A DNA stretch of 36,669 bases from a virus: the IMG/VR virus record IMGVR_UViG_3300025128_000139, positions 1 to 36,669 of that record. One strand, written 5' to 3'. Positions within the stretch are counted from its first letter, which is position 1. Each line of letters begins with the position of its first letter. A program made the translations under genes and the position numbers. The notes under the pieces are model-generated. The model saw nothing but the letters and a program-made list of their open reading frames with translations, was not told the DNA's origin and ran no database searches. Shown here piece by piece: positions 17,587-26,653 of this stretch.

Positions 17587-18681
17587 TTAAATGCTAAGAT
17601 CCAAACTATCTAAATCTATATTTTTACTAACTCTAGATTTCTTACGAGCACTTTTTACAGTTTCTTCGTTTTTAGAAATCTTTTGTCTTAAAGATTTAGT
17701 TGCTTGTGTCGTAGCCTTTGTTTTTATAATATCTTTTAAGTTAAAACCTTTATACATTAAATAGTCAATAGCTAATTTAACTTCCATATCTGCTTCTGAA
17801 TGATCTACATCTCTTTGAGTGTAACCTTCTTTTGTTACAGGAGTTGAAAGATAATTAAAGAATTTTGATTTTTCTTTTTCAGGAACTTGTAATCCTACAA
17901 ATTCTTTAGAGTTTTGAATAGTATCATTAACACCATCCCAAAATTCTTGCTGTTGTTTATGTTGAGTTGCTAATTGTTCTTTTTGTTGTACAAGCATTTG
18001 TTCTTTTCTTTTACTTTGAACTTTACCTAAAGCTTCTCTTGCTTGTTCAGCTTTAGTATGTAATTTTCCAGAATCCTCATAGTCGTTTAACATCTCTTTT
18101 ATAAATTCTTTATCATGACCTTTTTCTGTAAAGTAGTTTGCTAAAATTGCTTTTTGACTTCTTGAATCATCTTGTGCAATACTCATTTTAGTATAATCCA
18201 AGTTAGGATCATGAGCCTGCATAAAATTTTGTGATTCTCCCCCATTTAAAACATATTCTAAATGTTGTCTAACTAATGGAAAAGCATCTAAAACTTCATC
18301 AATTCTATCATCAGCCATTTGTGAAGCTACATCTTTAGTCATTTCTGCTAAACCTTCTGATGTATCAGCATATTCACCTTCCAGCTCATATCCTAACTTT
18401 GATAAAACTTCTGATACAACTGTATCTTCATCATTTTCATCATTTTCATCATCAGCAAAAACCTCACTTTCTTCTTCTACTTTAGGTTCTTCTACTTTTT
18501 CTTCTTCTACTTTATCCTCAATATCTTCGAGTTTATCAGTAGGGTTTTCTTCTTTTACTTCTTCTTTTACTTCTTCCACAGGCTTCTCGATCTCATCGAT
18601 AGCAACTGTGTCAACTCCATCACCTGCAATTACATCATCGAAGGTAATATCGTCTAGTTGAATTTTTTCATTTGGTTCCAT
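17587..18681 (-). CDS. Capsid scaffold-like acidic protein
   Basis: The 364-residue product has an extremely acidic N-terminal third (about residues 30-90, with runs such as EEVKEEVKEENP and ENDENDED), a helical middle rich in Gln and Lys (about 205-250, KEQMLVQQKEQLATQHKQQQ), and a basic C terminus (SLRQKISKNEETVKSARKKS) ending LDLDSLDLSI-like. An acidic, highly charged, helical protein just upstream of the major capsid protein is the classic profile of a scaffolding protein that leaves the procapsid. The preceding gap contains a TAnnTTTG element, so transcription of the scaffold and capsid genes can be reinforced here. Confidence 0.75.
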   Translation of the reverse strand: MEPNEKIQLDDITFDDVIAGDGVDTVAIDEIEKPVEEVKEEVKEENPTDKLEDIEDKVEEEKVEEPKVEEESEVFADDENDENDEDTVVSEVLSKLGYELEGEYADTSEGLAEMTKDVASQMADDRIDEVLDAFPLVRQHLEYVLNGGESQNFMQAHDPNLDYTKMSIAQDDSRSQKAILANYFTEKGHDKEFIKEMLNDYEDSGKLHTKAEQAREALGKVQSKRKEQMLVQQKEQLATQHKQQQEFWDGVNDTIQNSKEFVGLQVPEKEKSKFFNYLSTPVTKEGYTQRDVDHSEADMEVKLAIDYLMYKGFNLKDIIKTKATTQATKSLRQKISKNEETVKSARKKSRVSKNIDLDSLDLSI

Positions 18682-18704
18682 ATATATTTATTGGTTTTAA
18701 GTTA

Positions 18705-18712
18705 CAAATTTA
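18705..18712 (-). promoter_or_regulatory. Bacteroidota-type -7 promoter element for scaffold/capsid
   Basis: On the minus strand the sequence reads TAAATTTG, a match to TAnnTTTG, 24 bases upstream of the scaffold start codon. A -33 TTG is not evident. The surrounding bases TAAATTTGTAA are shared with the element before the portal gene. Confidence 0.5.
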
Positions 18713-18774
18713 CTAATTATATTGATATTTTTTATAGTTTTTTTATTTTTGGCTTTTTCTTTATTATATAACAC

Positions 18775-20649
18775 TTACCAGCACCCATATTTACATTTTC
18801 TCCTAATTCCACCTTTTCTCTTAGGTTTATAAAACTCTGTTGTAGTAGCTTTTTCAAAATCTCTTTCAAATGTAGGACTAGTTTTATTTAAAATTTTATT
18901 TATATAATCTGTAGTTTCAGTAATAGGTTCTCCAGTTTTTTTATCTAAATAATACTCAGGAAGTTTATCAACCCAGTGAAGGTCATCATATATATTTATA
19001 CCGTCTTTTTTCATTGCCTTTAAAACACCAAATAATCTAGGACCTCCCATATTATATCCTGCTAGTTGTTTTGCTAGTTTAACTTCGTCAGTTCCTTTAT
19101 TTATATAAGGTCTCTCTGAAAGATATTTCATCCATTTTTTTTGAGCCTTTGTTGCTTGCATTGCATCAAATGGATCAAAATTATCTGAAACTATATTTTT
19201 ATTTTTCATCTCTTGAATTGTAATAGGCATAAATTGCGCTATACCCATAGCTCCCGCATCACTTACCGCTTTAGGGTCAAATGTTGATTCTGCATATCTT
19301 TGTCTTTGAAGAAAAAGATTTCTATCATCTTTCTTTTTTCTTTTTTTATTTACATCTAACCAATCAAATGAATAAGGAGTAAATCCTCCATTTTGAAATC
19401 CTCCTTTTTTACGATATATAAAAGGATGCTGTTCTGTAGGATCAAATGCAGGAGAAATTGGTCCTCCTTTATCAACTATTTTATTTATTTCAGTTAAAGT
19501 TTCAGTCTCATCTATATTCTTTAATTTATGTCCTAAATCTTTTACATAGTCACTACCATATCCTTTATCCCATCCTTTAGTTTTTACTTGCCAGTCTGGT
19601 ATAAATCTTGTTCCTCTCGAAGTATTAAGAGTACCATCCATTGATCCAAGGTATGGAGAATAAAATCCTTGTGATGTTCTTCCGTCAGCAAAATACTTAT
19701 TACCCCCTCCTGTAGATCTATACATTTGAACATTTGTTCCAGGAGAAATTTCAACATCAACTAAATCTCTTCCAGAAGGTCTTTTATAAGGACCTAAGTT
19801 TCCTATGTCTCCTTTATTAGTTATATTAGATCCACTTATATTTGATACAGGTATTTTATTAGGATTGTTAGTTACCATACCCTCTATATCTTTTTTACCT
19901 TGAGTTATAACCTGGTCAACTGTCTTATTTGTTTCTAATAAACTTTTTGGATTAGGATTCTTATGCCATTTTTTTCTTAAGGTATTAACTCCTTTTTTTA
20001 CTAGTTTTCCAGGAACAAATGGTAGCACAAATCCAGCTGCATTAGCCGCAGCTCCTACATAATCACCACTACGTAAATCCTGTATAGTATTTTTAGCATC
20101 AATTACTTCTCCTGACCCTGGACCAAAACCCAGTACTGTTTCTATTCCACCCCAATTTATTTTTCTATTTTTATTTCTTTCATTAATAGCTGCTTGAGAA
20201 TAATCAGTTTTTTTATTAAAGTTAAATCCTCCTTTTTGATAAGATGCTGGTGATTCTATTATTGTTCCTTCTGATGGACCAGTTGGTAAATCTTGTATTC
20301 CTGGGGGTACATTTTTATAAGATTCTACTAAATGTCCTTGATTATCTACTTTTTGAATATCAATAGGAGCTTGCATCCCAACAGTATTAAATGATTGTCC
20401 AGGTTGTACATTAGGGAAAGCCATACTAGCATCAGTATTCCCCATAGCATGTTGTTCCCTTAATCCTACTTGTTGTTCTTGTGGTGTATTAGCAACTTGC
20501 ATTTGTTGTTGCTGTTGTTGCTGTTGAGTAAATTGTTCAATTAAATCTATACCTTGATCTGCAGCTTGAAATACTTCAGTTATACTTCCAGGATACCCAG
20601 AAGTTTTGGCTCGATTCAATAATTCTCTCCTAGTCTCGTTTGTTGGCAT
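18775..20649 (-). CDS. Virion lytic transglycosylase with pre-toxin-like segment
   Basis: A 624-residue multidomain protein overlapping the portal gene by 20 bases. Residues 41-49 are a polyglutamine run. Residues about 165-225 contain GSGEVIDAKNTIQDLRSGDY and GAAANAAGFVLPFVPGK, a Gly/Ala hydrophobic segment like the pre-toxin linkers of polymorphic toxins. Residues about 295-420 form an unrecognised domain (MYRSTGGGNKYFADG). Residues about 444-600 are a soluble lytic transglycosylase domain: YAESTFDPKAVSDAGAMGIA with catalytic Glu454, QFMP, and LAGYNMGG. The motif KGGF or KGG recurs (about 139, 415, 612). It probably travels in the capsid or tail and cuts peptidoglycan during DNA entry. The tail ends in a Cys/Arg-rich peptide. 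Confidence 0.85.
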   Translation of the reverse strand: MPTNETRRELLNRAKTSGYPGSITEVFQAADQGIDLIEQFTQQQQQQQQMQVANTPQEQQVGLREQHAMGNTDASMAFPNVQPGQSFNTVGMQAPIDIQKVDNQGHLVESYKNVPPGIQDLPTGPSEGTIIESPASYQKGGFNFNKKTDYSQAAINERNKNRKINWGGIETVLGFGPGSGEVIDAKNTIQDLRSGDYVGAAANAAGFVLPFVPGKLVKKGVNTLRKKWHKNPNPKSLLETNKTVDQVITQGKKDIEGMVTNNPNKIPVSNISGSNITNKGDIGNLGPYKRPSGRDLVDVEISPGTNVQMYRSTGGGNKYFADGRTSQGFYSPYLGSMDGTLNTSRGTRFIPDWQVKTKGWDKGYGSDYVKDLGHKLKNIDETETLTEINKIVDKGGPISPAFDPTEQHPFIYRKKGGFQNGGFTPYSFDWLDVNKKRKKKDDRNLFLQRQRYAESTFDPKAVSDAGAMGIAQFMPITIQEMKNKNIVSDNFDPFDAMQATKAQKKWMKYLSERPYINKGTDEVKLAKQLAGYNMGGPRLFGVLKAMKKDGINIYDDLHWVDKLPEYYLDKKTGEPITETTDYINKILNKTSPTFERDFEKATTTEFYKPKRKGGIRRKCKYGCW

Positions 20650-22936
20650 TCTTAGCAGCTATTTCCTTTTTGATTTTACTGTCTTCTCTTTTAACTTGAT
20701 TTGCATCTCTAGCAATACCCTCAGATACTTGATCTCCTCTGATTTTTTCAGACAATTCTTGTCCTCTTAAATCTAATTCTCTTTCTTTAATTTCAAAATC
20801 TCTAATCATTTTTTCAAGATTTAAAGTATGACCTTCAGTATCTTTTTTAGATTCAGCGCTAATTAATGCAATTTCAATATCTTTTTGTCTGTCTTTTTCT
20901 CTTTCTAATGCTTCAGCTTCTGCAGCTATTTGTTGAGCTTCTAATTGTTGTTCTTGCATTTGTTGTTGAGCTTGTTGTTGAGCTTGTTCTAATTCTTCTT
21001 GTGCTCTGTCAGCTTTCTTAAGATTTTCTTTAATTTGTGTAAAGCTATCAGAATCTAACATTTCAGCTATGTCTCCTGGTTTAGCACCATTTTGCATCAT
21101 AGCTTGAGTCATTGATTTAATATTTTGTAGTTTTTCTTGATCTTTACCTGCATCAGAAACAAATATCCCATAATTACTTTCCATGTGACTCATACTATCT
21201 AGGTCTAAATAGTCTGTTGTACCATCTGGCATAATATACATAGTTTTTTTACCTCCTAACCATGCTTCTTTAGAATAATCTAATAATGCTTGAAAATCTC
21301 TTTGTTCCATTCTTTCAAATTTTCTAAATAGATCTTCTGTAATATGTGATGATTGTAATATAGCTTGTTGTGAAGATGCTTTACCTTCATATGCTCCAAT
21401 CTCACCTTGTCTTTGTCTACTTACTCCAGATATTTTTTCCCATTCTATTAATATAGATTCTAGTAATTGAATATACTGTGCAATAGTCTTAATAGACATA
21501 TCTAAGACAGATTGATGTTGTGGATTTAATTGAATCCCCTCTTTATTATAATCTACCCAAGCAATACCTGTACCTTCTACGTAATACATAAACTTATCCA
21601 TATCCCATTTTTTAGGAATCATGTTTATATCAAACTGTGCAATAATATCTTTACTCCTAGCTATTGCAAGTTCTAATCTATATTTATAAATATTGTAATT
21701 TAACTGATAAGGTATCCCAAGTTTAACTAAAGATATATTAGAAGAGTTTATATCAGAATAACGTCTCCCATTAATAGGTAATTTACATTTTGATGGATTC
21801 TCTAAGGATAATCTCTGATTAGCAATTGGATTAATGTTAATATACATTCTACCATCAATTCTTGTACCCTCCCAAACTTCATTAACCCAGTTCCAAGTTA
21901 ATTTAGCTCCAGATTCTTTCATTTCTCTAGGCATTCTAAATCCATCCGCAACCTCTATCTCTTCTACCGTGCCTGTTTCAGGATCCATATAAGTTATAAA
22001 TCCTATTCTTTTTCTAGATTTCCAATAAACATTAACAACTTCTACAAGTCTGTTTCTAAATGCATTTTCATCTCTATTATGAGCATTAGCATATAAAAAA
22101 GAAATATCACTTTCTGAATGTCTTGGTTCTTCAAGTTCTAAAACTTGTTGTTCTGTTAAACTATCATAATATGCATCTATTACACTAGAAGCGTGCACAT
22201 ATTTTCTAACTAATGCCCAATCACCATCTTCTACAAATTCTAAATCTGGATCAAGATCATAGTCTACATCTAAAGGATTGAGAATACTATAATATGGTTC
22301 TCCTTGTCTTACTCCTCTTTGTGTATAACATTCTCCAGTAACTAAATAATGAAACCAAGCTTTTTGAATTTTATCATATATTTCTTGATCTTGCATAATG
22401 TAGTTCATAGCTTTCTGCCCTAAGATAGCTCTATTATCTACATAGCTATTCTCAAACATTTCTGCTATATGCTCTGGTAATTCTATTTCTTTTTCAGGAT
22501 CTACTCCTACATCTTGACCTTGCTGTTGTAGTGCTTGAAGAAAATGAGACTGTAGATTTCTAAAAATTACTTCAGTTTTTGCATTCTCTTTTTCAGAAAT
22601 AGTATCAGCATTTTGTACTGTAACGGTATAATTGAGAGGTCTTTTAGATTTTTCCCCTAGAAGAAGATCAATTATGGGTTTGATAATGGGGTAATTACGC
22701 ATTTCAGAAGGAAAATTCTTACGGCTTTTACCATAAGGTTTTAATACGTACTTGTAATCCGCCTCGTCAATTACACCGTTATAATAATCATATAATATTT
22801 TCAAGTCATCTTTTTTACCAGAATAACTTGAGCCTGAATTAGAAAGATCTATAAATGCTTCCACACAAGATTCTTTCCATTTTTTATCTTTTTTAGTTAT
22901 TGAGAGTTTTTGTCTCGGTATTTTATCGTATCCCAT
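20630..22936 (-). CDS. Portal protein
   Basis: The 768-residue protein has the portal hallmark segment near residues 80-100 (NYPIIKPIIDLLLGEKSKRP), a long mixed body, and a C-terminal third of helix and coiled coil with Gln-rich stretches (EELEQAQQQAQQQMQEQQ at about 665-682), ending in a very basic tail. Portals form the dodecameric DNA entry ring at one capsid vertex and dock terminase and connectors. The size is at the long end for portals and matches those of crAss-like phages and related Bacteroidota phages. It lies between the SET-domain gene and the virion transglycosylase, with a promoter-like element in the 77-base gap before it. Confidence 0.9.
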   Translation of the reverse strand: MGYDKIPRQKLSITKKDKKWKESCVEAFIDLSNSGSSYSGKKDDLKILYDYYNGVIDEADYKYVLKPYGKSRKNFPSEMRNYPIIKPIIDLLLGEKSKRPLNYTVTVQNADTISEKENAKTEVIFRNLQSHFLQALQQQGQDVGVDPEKEIELPEHIAEMFENSYVDNRAILGQKAMNYIMQDQEIYDKIQKAWFHYLVTGECYTQRGVRQGEPYYSILNPLDVDYDLDPDLEFVEDGDWALVRKYVHASSVIDAYYDSLTEQQVLELEEPRHSESDISFLYANAHNRDENAFRNRLVEVVNVYWKSRKRIGFITYMDPETGTVEEIEVADGFRMPREMKESGAKLTWNWVNEVWEGTRIDGRMYININPIANQRLSLENPSKCKLPINGRRYSDINSSNISLVKLGIPYQLNYNIYKYRLELAIARSKDIIAQFDINMIPKKWDMDKFMYYVEGTGIAWVDYNKEGIQLNPQHQSVLDMSIKTIAQYIQLLESILIEWEKISGVSRQRQGEIGAYEGKASSQQAILQSSHITEDLFRKFERMEQRDFQALLDYSKEAWLGGKKTMYIMPDGTTDYLDLDSMSHMESNYGIFVSDAGKDQEKLQNIKSMTQAMMQNGAKPGDIAEMLDSDSFTQIKENLKKADRAQEELEQAQQQAQQQMQEQQLEAQQIAAEAEALEREKDRQKDIEIALISAESKKDTEGHTLNLEKMIRDFEIKERELDLRGQELSEKIRGDQVSEGIARDANQVKREDSKIKKEIAAKNANKRD

Positions 22937-22942
22937 AATTTA

Positions 22943-22950
22943 CAAATTTA
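22943..22950 (-). promoter_or_regulatory. Bacteroidota-type -7 promoter element before portal
   Basis: The minus strand reads TAAATTTG (consensus TAnnTTTG) 7 bases before the portal start codon, in one of the few gene-free gaps of the left block. The flanks (TTAGTTAAATTTGTAAA) closely resemble those of the scaffold element. No clear -33 element; the close spacing would imply a very short leader. Confidence 0.4.
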
Positions 22951-23013
22951 ACTAAATTTATCTTTAGTTCTTATACTAGTATATATTTAAATCTTTATAT
23001 TATACATATATCA

Positions 23014-23346
23014 CTACAAATAGTCACACATGTTATATAAACTATATTTTAAAGTGAGTTCTTCTCCCTCCTCAATTTTTTTAGTAGTTTTTAATTTTTT
23101 ATATTCCCCATCCTCTTCTTCTATAAGCTCACAATTAGGACTTTCTGAATGATTTATAAATCCTCCTAATGGTGTTCTAATATAATTATGTTGAAAATTT
23201 GGGTCATATACATGACTTATACCTATAACTACCTCTCCCGGAATATCTTCTTTCGCTAGGATCCCTGCTCCGTGAATACTTGATGGTCCTATTGTTAAGT
23301 ATTCTGGTAGAGGGTTATAAGGTTCTTTTTCTTTACATTTATTCAT
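23014..23346 (-). CDS. SET-domain protein, putative protein-lysine methyltransferase
   Basis: A 110-residue protein that is almost only a SET domain. Motifs in order: SIHGAGILAKEDIPGEVV (residues 23-40), the S-adenosylmethionine-binding motif GGFINHSESPNCEL (61-74, with the NHSxxPN signature), and EGEELTLKYSLY (93-104) with the catalytic-type Tyr101. Family enzymes transfer methyl groups to protein lysines. The length is close to that of the chlorella virus vSET (119 residues). I place the start at ATG 23346, one base after the TerL stop; a TTG seven codons upstream is possible. It is co-transcribed with TerL and followed by the portal, so virion or packaging proteins, or host nucleoid proteins such as the phage HU-like protein, are candidate targets (inference). 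Confidence 0.85.
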   Translation of the reverse strand: MNKCKEKEPYNPLPEYLTIGPSSIHGAGILAKEDIPGEVVIGISHVYDPNFQHNYIRTPLGGFINHSESPNCELIEEEDGEYKKLKTTKKIEEGEELTLKYSLYNMCDYL

Positions 23347-23347
23347 A

Positions 23348-25312
23348 TTAATAATAATTTTTATCAAACCAAGAATTAGCAGAGTTATCTTCTAATACAT
23401 CTTTTACTTCTGCATTATATAATTCTCTAGTATGGTACATTCCAATCATTAACGCCATCACACGGTCAAAGTTACCATGATGATTAAATTTAATTAACTC
23501 TGTCAATAGTGCAGGGTCATAGATTTTATGCAAATTTAATAATTTATTTCCATTTTCATCAGTACTACGCACAGTATTAAGCCAATCCCTTATATATATC
23601 TCACCTTGTCTCTTTCTTGCTTCAGTCATATGCATCCCATATTGACGTTTTACTGTTTTACTCCTAAGTTCTCTTTTATCTAACATCTCAAACTCTTCTT
23701 GTAGTTTATGTAACTTCCTATATCTCTTAGCGTATGCTATAACCTCACCACGATCATTCTCAAATCCTATTTTACATCCATAGTAATCAGCTAATAAAAA
23801 TAAATTTCTATTATATTCATCTTGTGTTTTTGGTCTCCCTACATAAGATGCTACAATAATATCATCTGGTTGAGATAAATTATTTGGGCGTTTTAATACA
23901 TAAGCTGCCCCTAAAGAGCTAGAATCTGCAGATTGATTTTGCCCATAAGGGTCATGACAGATTACATATAGATTATGCGGAACTTGTTGTTTTTCATTTT
24001 TATAAGGAGCTTCATAAATTACAATTGCCCCTGTTTTATCATCATCTTTTCTATGTGGAAATTTAATTATTTGTTTTAAATCCCCATCAATAGTAAACTT
24101 TACTTCACCTTTAGAGTTATGAAACATTTTTCCTACTGTTCCTATAGCTTGTAATCCCCTTGATTTAACTATATTATATTGCTCTTGTAACGATGCTACA
24201 TCAAACAGATTAGACGTTACTTGTAAAGTAGCTTCTTGAGGAGAGAAAGGGTGCTCAGCTATATATTGGTCTAAAGATTTTGCATCGGCTGCACCTTTCT
24301 TCTTTTCCCTCATTTCTTTTTCATATTCTATAGCTTTATCTCCTATAGAATTGCCTTGTTCATCTATAAATCCATCTAAATTAGTTTGAATTGGAATAAA
24401 ATAACCACAAGTACTCCCCATAGCCCCTTCATCCCATATATTCTCATACGACATACAATCATATGCATCTGGATTGTAAAATATTTCTTCCATAGCTTCA
24501 AAATCTGCTCCTTCTGTACCACCTGTTCCAAAAGCTACCATCATCCCCAAAGTTTTAGATCCTTGCCTCATTGTAGGCATTGTTACCTCCCAAGCTTTTA
24601 ATAATCCTGGGAAAGATCCTGCTTCCTCAAAAAATACTAACTCTCCTGCTTTACCCCTAACTTTATCTGGATTATCTTTCAAACTTACCCCCATAATTTG
24701 AGACTTCATTCCCATTTCAATTTCTAGTCCATTTACTTTCTTTTTATATCCAGACATTTTATGCATTTCTCTATCTCTTAGTCTTGGTTGAGCCCATGCG
24801 GTATGATCATCTATAAAAGATAAAAACTCCCAAGCTTTTGAGAGTAATCCATCACCAATTAAGTATTCTTTCTGTGCTGCAAATACAAAATTCTTACTAT
24901 TCTTAACAAAAAAGTAATTACGTGCTAGCATAGATCCTGCTTTATAAGAATATCCCTTACGTCTAGCTTTTAAAACAATCATATGTTTATTATCTCCCCT
25001 TGCCTTATCTATCTCATGAAAATATTCATAATCACCATCATAAAATCTAGGGAAAGTTCTCTCACGTCTAGCTTGTATACTACCATCAGGTAATACCTCA
25101 TCTACAGCTCTATCAATAGGACAATAGTTTAAATAAAAATAATGAAATCCAGTAATATGAAGTTCATCTACTTTATGCCCATATAAACATCTTTTCTTTT
25201 CTTTATCCCAAAAATCATAGTATTCTTTAGTGCCTGGAAGTGCTGGGGTATAGTATCCTGTCTCTAAAAATGTTAGTGCAGAAGGTCTTAATCTGTCTGT
25301 ATCTTTAAGCAT
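23348..25312 (-). CDS. terL: Terminase large subunit
   Basis: A 654-residue packaging motor. ATPase: Walker A-type VLKARRKGYSY (residues 113-123), Walker B ELVFFEEAG (224-232, with Glu229/Glu230), and coupling motif VAFGTGG (259-265). Nuclease: ICHDPYG (Asp454), IGFEND (Glu518/Asp520) and FDRVMAL (Asp616), the three acidic clusters of the RNase H-like headful or site-specific nuclease. The N-terminal motif ITGFHYFYLNYCPIDR is one I associate with crAss-like and related Bacteroidota phage terminases. It cuts and pumps DNA through the portal. The start overlaps the 91-residue gene by 25 bases; the stop lies one base before the SET-domain start. Confidence 0.95.
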   Translation of the reverse strand: MLKDTDRLRPSALTFLETGYYTPALPGTKEYYDFWDKEKKRCLYGHKVDELHITGFHYFYLNYCPIDRAVDEVLPDGSIQARRERTFPRFYDGDYEYFHEIDKARGDNKHMIVLKARRKGYSYKAGSMLARNYFFVKNSKNFVFAAQKEYLIGDGLLSKAWEFLSFIDDHTAWAQPRLRDREMHKMSGYKKKVNGLEIEMGMKSQIMGVSLKDNPDKVRGKAGELVFFEEAGSFPGLLKAWEVTMPTMRQGSKTLGMMVAFGTGGTEGADFEAMEEIFYNPDAYDCMSYENIWDEGAMGSTCGYFIPIQTNLDGFIDEQGNSIGDKAIEYEKEMREKKKGAADAKSLDQYIAEHPFSPQEATLQVTSNLFDVASLQEQYNIVKSRGLQAIGTVGKMFHNSKGEVKFTIDGDLKQIIKFPHRKDDDKTGAIVIYEAPYKNEKQQVPHNLYVICHDPYGQNQSADSSSLGAAYVLKRPNNLSQPDDIIVASYVGRPKTQDEYNRNLFLLADYYGCKIGFENDRGEVIAYAKRYRKLHKLQEEFEMLDKRELRSKTVKRQYGMHMTEARKRQGEIYIRDWLNTVRSTDENGNKLLNLHKIYDPALLTELIKFNHHGNFDRVMALMIGMYHTRELYNAEVKDVLEDNSANSWFDKNYY

Positions 25313-25563
25313 CTTTCTTTAATCTTAGTTAATTCTGCACATTTTTCATATTCTTCAGTTTTAATAAAATATTCAATAACCATATCTATTATATCTTCAG
25401 ATCTACCATCTTCATGTATAGGATCAAACGGTAAAAAGAATTTATCAAACTCATCCTCTTCTAATGCATAATAAACATCATCTAAAGTTTTACGTTTAGT
25501 AATTATATCATAAGCATTTTCCATTGCTTTATTATACATTTCATAATCCTCTAAAAAATCCAT
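25288..25563 (-). CDS. Small acidic protein upstream of TerL
   Basis: A 91-residue, strongly acidic, helical protein (MDFLEDYEMYNKAMENAYDI; later FFLPFDPIHEDGRSEDIID) ending in a helical segment with two cysteines. It overlaps the start of TerL by 25 bases and begins at the stop of the 171-residue protein (1-base overlap), so it is surely part of the packaging transcript. A packaging accessory function is possible. No motif recognised. Confidence 0.6.
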   Translation of the reverse strand: MDFLEDYEMYNKAMENAYDIITKRKTLDDVYYALEEDEFDKFFLPFDPIHEDGRSEDIIDMVIEYFIKTEEYEKCAELTKIKERCLKIQTD

Positions 25564-26078
25564 TACATACTATATTTATTTACTTCAATGCCACCTCTAT
25601 TTGTGTTAGCGGCTTGTTCTTCCTTTTTTACTATATCTTCTAACCTAGTTAATCCATCTACTACTTTCCCCATTTTTTCTAAATTATTAATTAAATCTTT
25701 AGCATGAAAAATAGGTTTACCATTATCATCCATCATAGTAAGATCTATATCTCTAAAATATTTTTCTAATTTTACTATAGATTCTTTAGCCGCTTTAAGT
25801 AATCTAACTGCAGATGTTTCAATTAATTTTTCATATTTATCACACCCTGCTTTAACTTTAATAGAAGGAGACCATTTTTTCTTTTCTCCAAAGATACTAG
25901 TTTTTACTTCAATTTCACGTTGTTCCCATTCATAAACTGCAAATGGACTTCTATGATCTACCATAAAATATATAAAAGCTAACTCTTCTGGAGTTAATCC
26001 TTGAAATTCTTTAATCGTTAAAGTATAAGCAGTTGGAGTTGCTACATTATCAACAATATGTATTAAATCTTTTTTCAT
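25563..26078 (-). CDS. Possible small terminase subunit
   Basis: The 171-residue protein is mainly helical: an N-terminal part with LTPEELAFIYFMVDHRSPFA, a basic beta-like section (EIEVKTSIFGEKKKWSPSIK), and a long helical C-terminal half (about residues 75-155). It sits two genes upstream of TerL, where many phages place the small terminase, and its size and helical, oligomer-prone character fit. No helix-turn-helix is clear, so the assignment is tentative; a generic packaging accessory protein is the alternative. Confidence 0.45.
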   Translation of the reverse strand: MKKDLIHIVDNVATPTAYTLTIKEFQGLTPEELAFIYFMVDHRSPFAVYEWEQREIEVKTSIFGEKKKWSPSIKVKAGCDKYEKLIETSAVRLLKAAKESIVKLEKYFRDIDLTMMDDNGKPIFHAKDLINNLEKMGKVVDGLTRLEDIVKKEEQAANTNRGGIEVNKYSM

Positions 26079-26653
26079 TTGTTTAAAGCGTCTCTATATG
26101 GAGTTGATATTCCTTTTTGTGTGTTATTACTTTGTCTTAGATATACTTTTATTAAAGCCTCTTTTCCGTATAAATGTTTTAATATCATTAATCTATGATT
26201 TCCATCCTCTATCATATATTTAAAATCTTTATACGGTGCATGTAGATTCATTTTCTTTGTAGCTTCTGGTATGTATTCTATTTGAATAGGTCTTATTACC
26301 CCATAAGCCTTAACACTTTTTAATAAGTCCTCCCATAAATATATCTTATCATGCTCTATAAAACCATCTTTTTTTATTAATTGCTCTAAATTATCATAAG
26401 TTGAATAACAAAAAGAAATTTCTTTTATTTTTACTTGTGTTAAAATATAAGAAAGTCCACTGCTGGTCTGTTTTGTCAATCTACTTCTTATAACCCGATA
26501 AACTGTAGAAAAAAATGTTGTTATAAAAGGAGGTAAAATAAATCTAAACAAAGTTTCCCACTTAAACATAAGTTTATAAGGTCCTATCCCAGTATTTAAA
26601 TAATCTGAATTATATTTTAATATTTGAAAAGTTTGTAAGATCTTTTTAATCAT
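26075..26653 (-). CDS. ParB/Srx-like domain protein with hydrophobic N-terminal region
   Basis: The 192-residue protein ends in a ParB N-terminal/sulfiredoxin-like fold: LWEDLLKSVKAYGVIRPIQI (about residues 105-125) followed by MIEDGNHRLMILKHLYG (about 145-163), the D-G-N-H-R signature of the family. The first 60 residues are unusual, with a hydrophobic, aromatic stretch (LFRFILPPFITTFFSTVYRV) that could be a membrane or amphipathic helix. Family members bind or cut DNA or use CTP/ATP. It overlaps the HU-like gene and the 171-residue gene by a few bases each. A role in DNA handling near packaging is likely; details unknown. Confidence 0.65.
   Translation of the reverse strand: MIKKILQTFQILKYNSDYLNTGIGPYKLMFKWETLFRFILPPFITTFFSTVYRVIRSRLTKQTSSGLSYILTQVKIKEISFCYSTYDNLEQLIKKDGFIEHDKIYLWEDLLKSVKAYGVIRPIQIEYIPEATKKMNLHAPYKDFKYMIEDGNHRLMILKHLYGKEALIKVYLRQSNNTQKGISTPYRDALNK

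Noticed and set aside
23347-23367. Extended TTG start of the SET-domain gene
   Set aside because: A standard ATG lies directly after the TerL stop and the added residues are not part of the domain.
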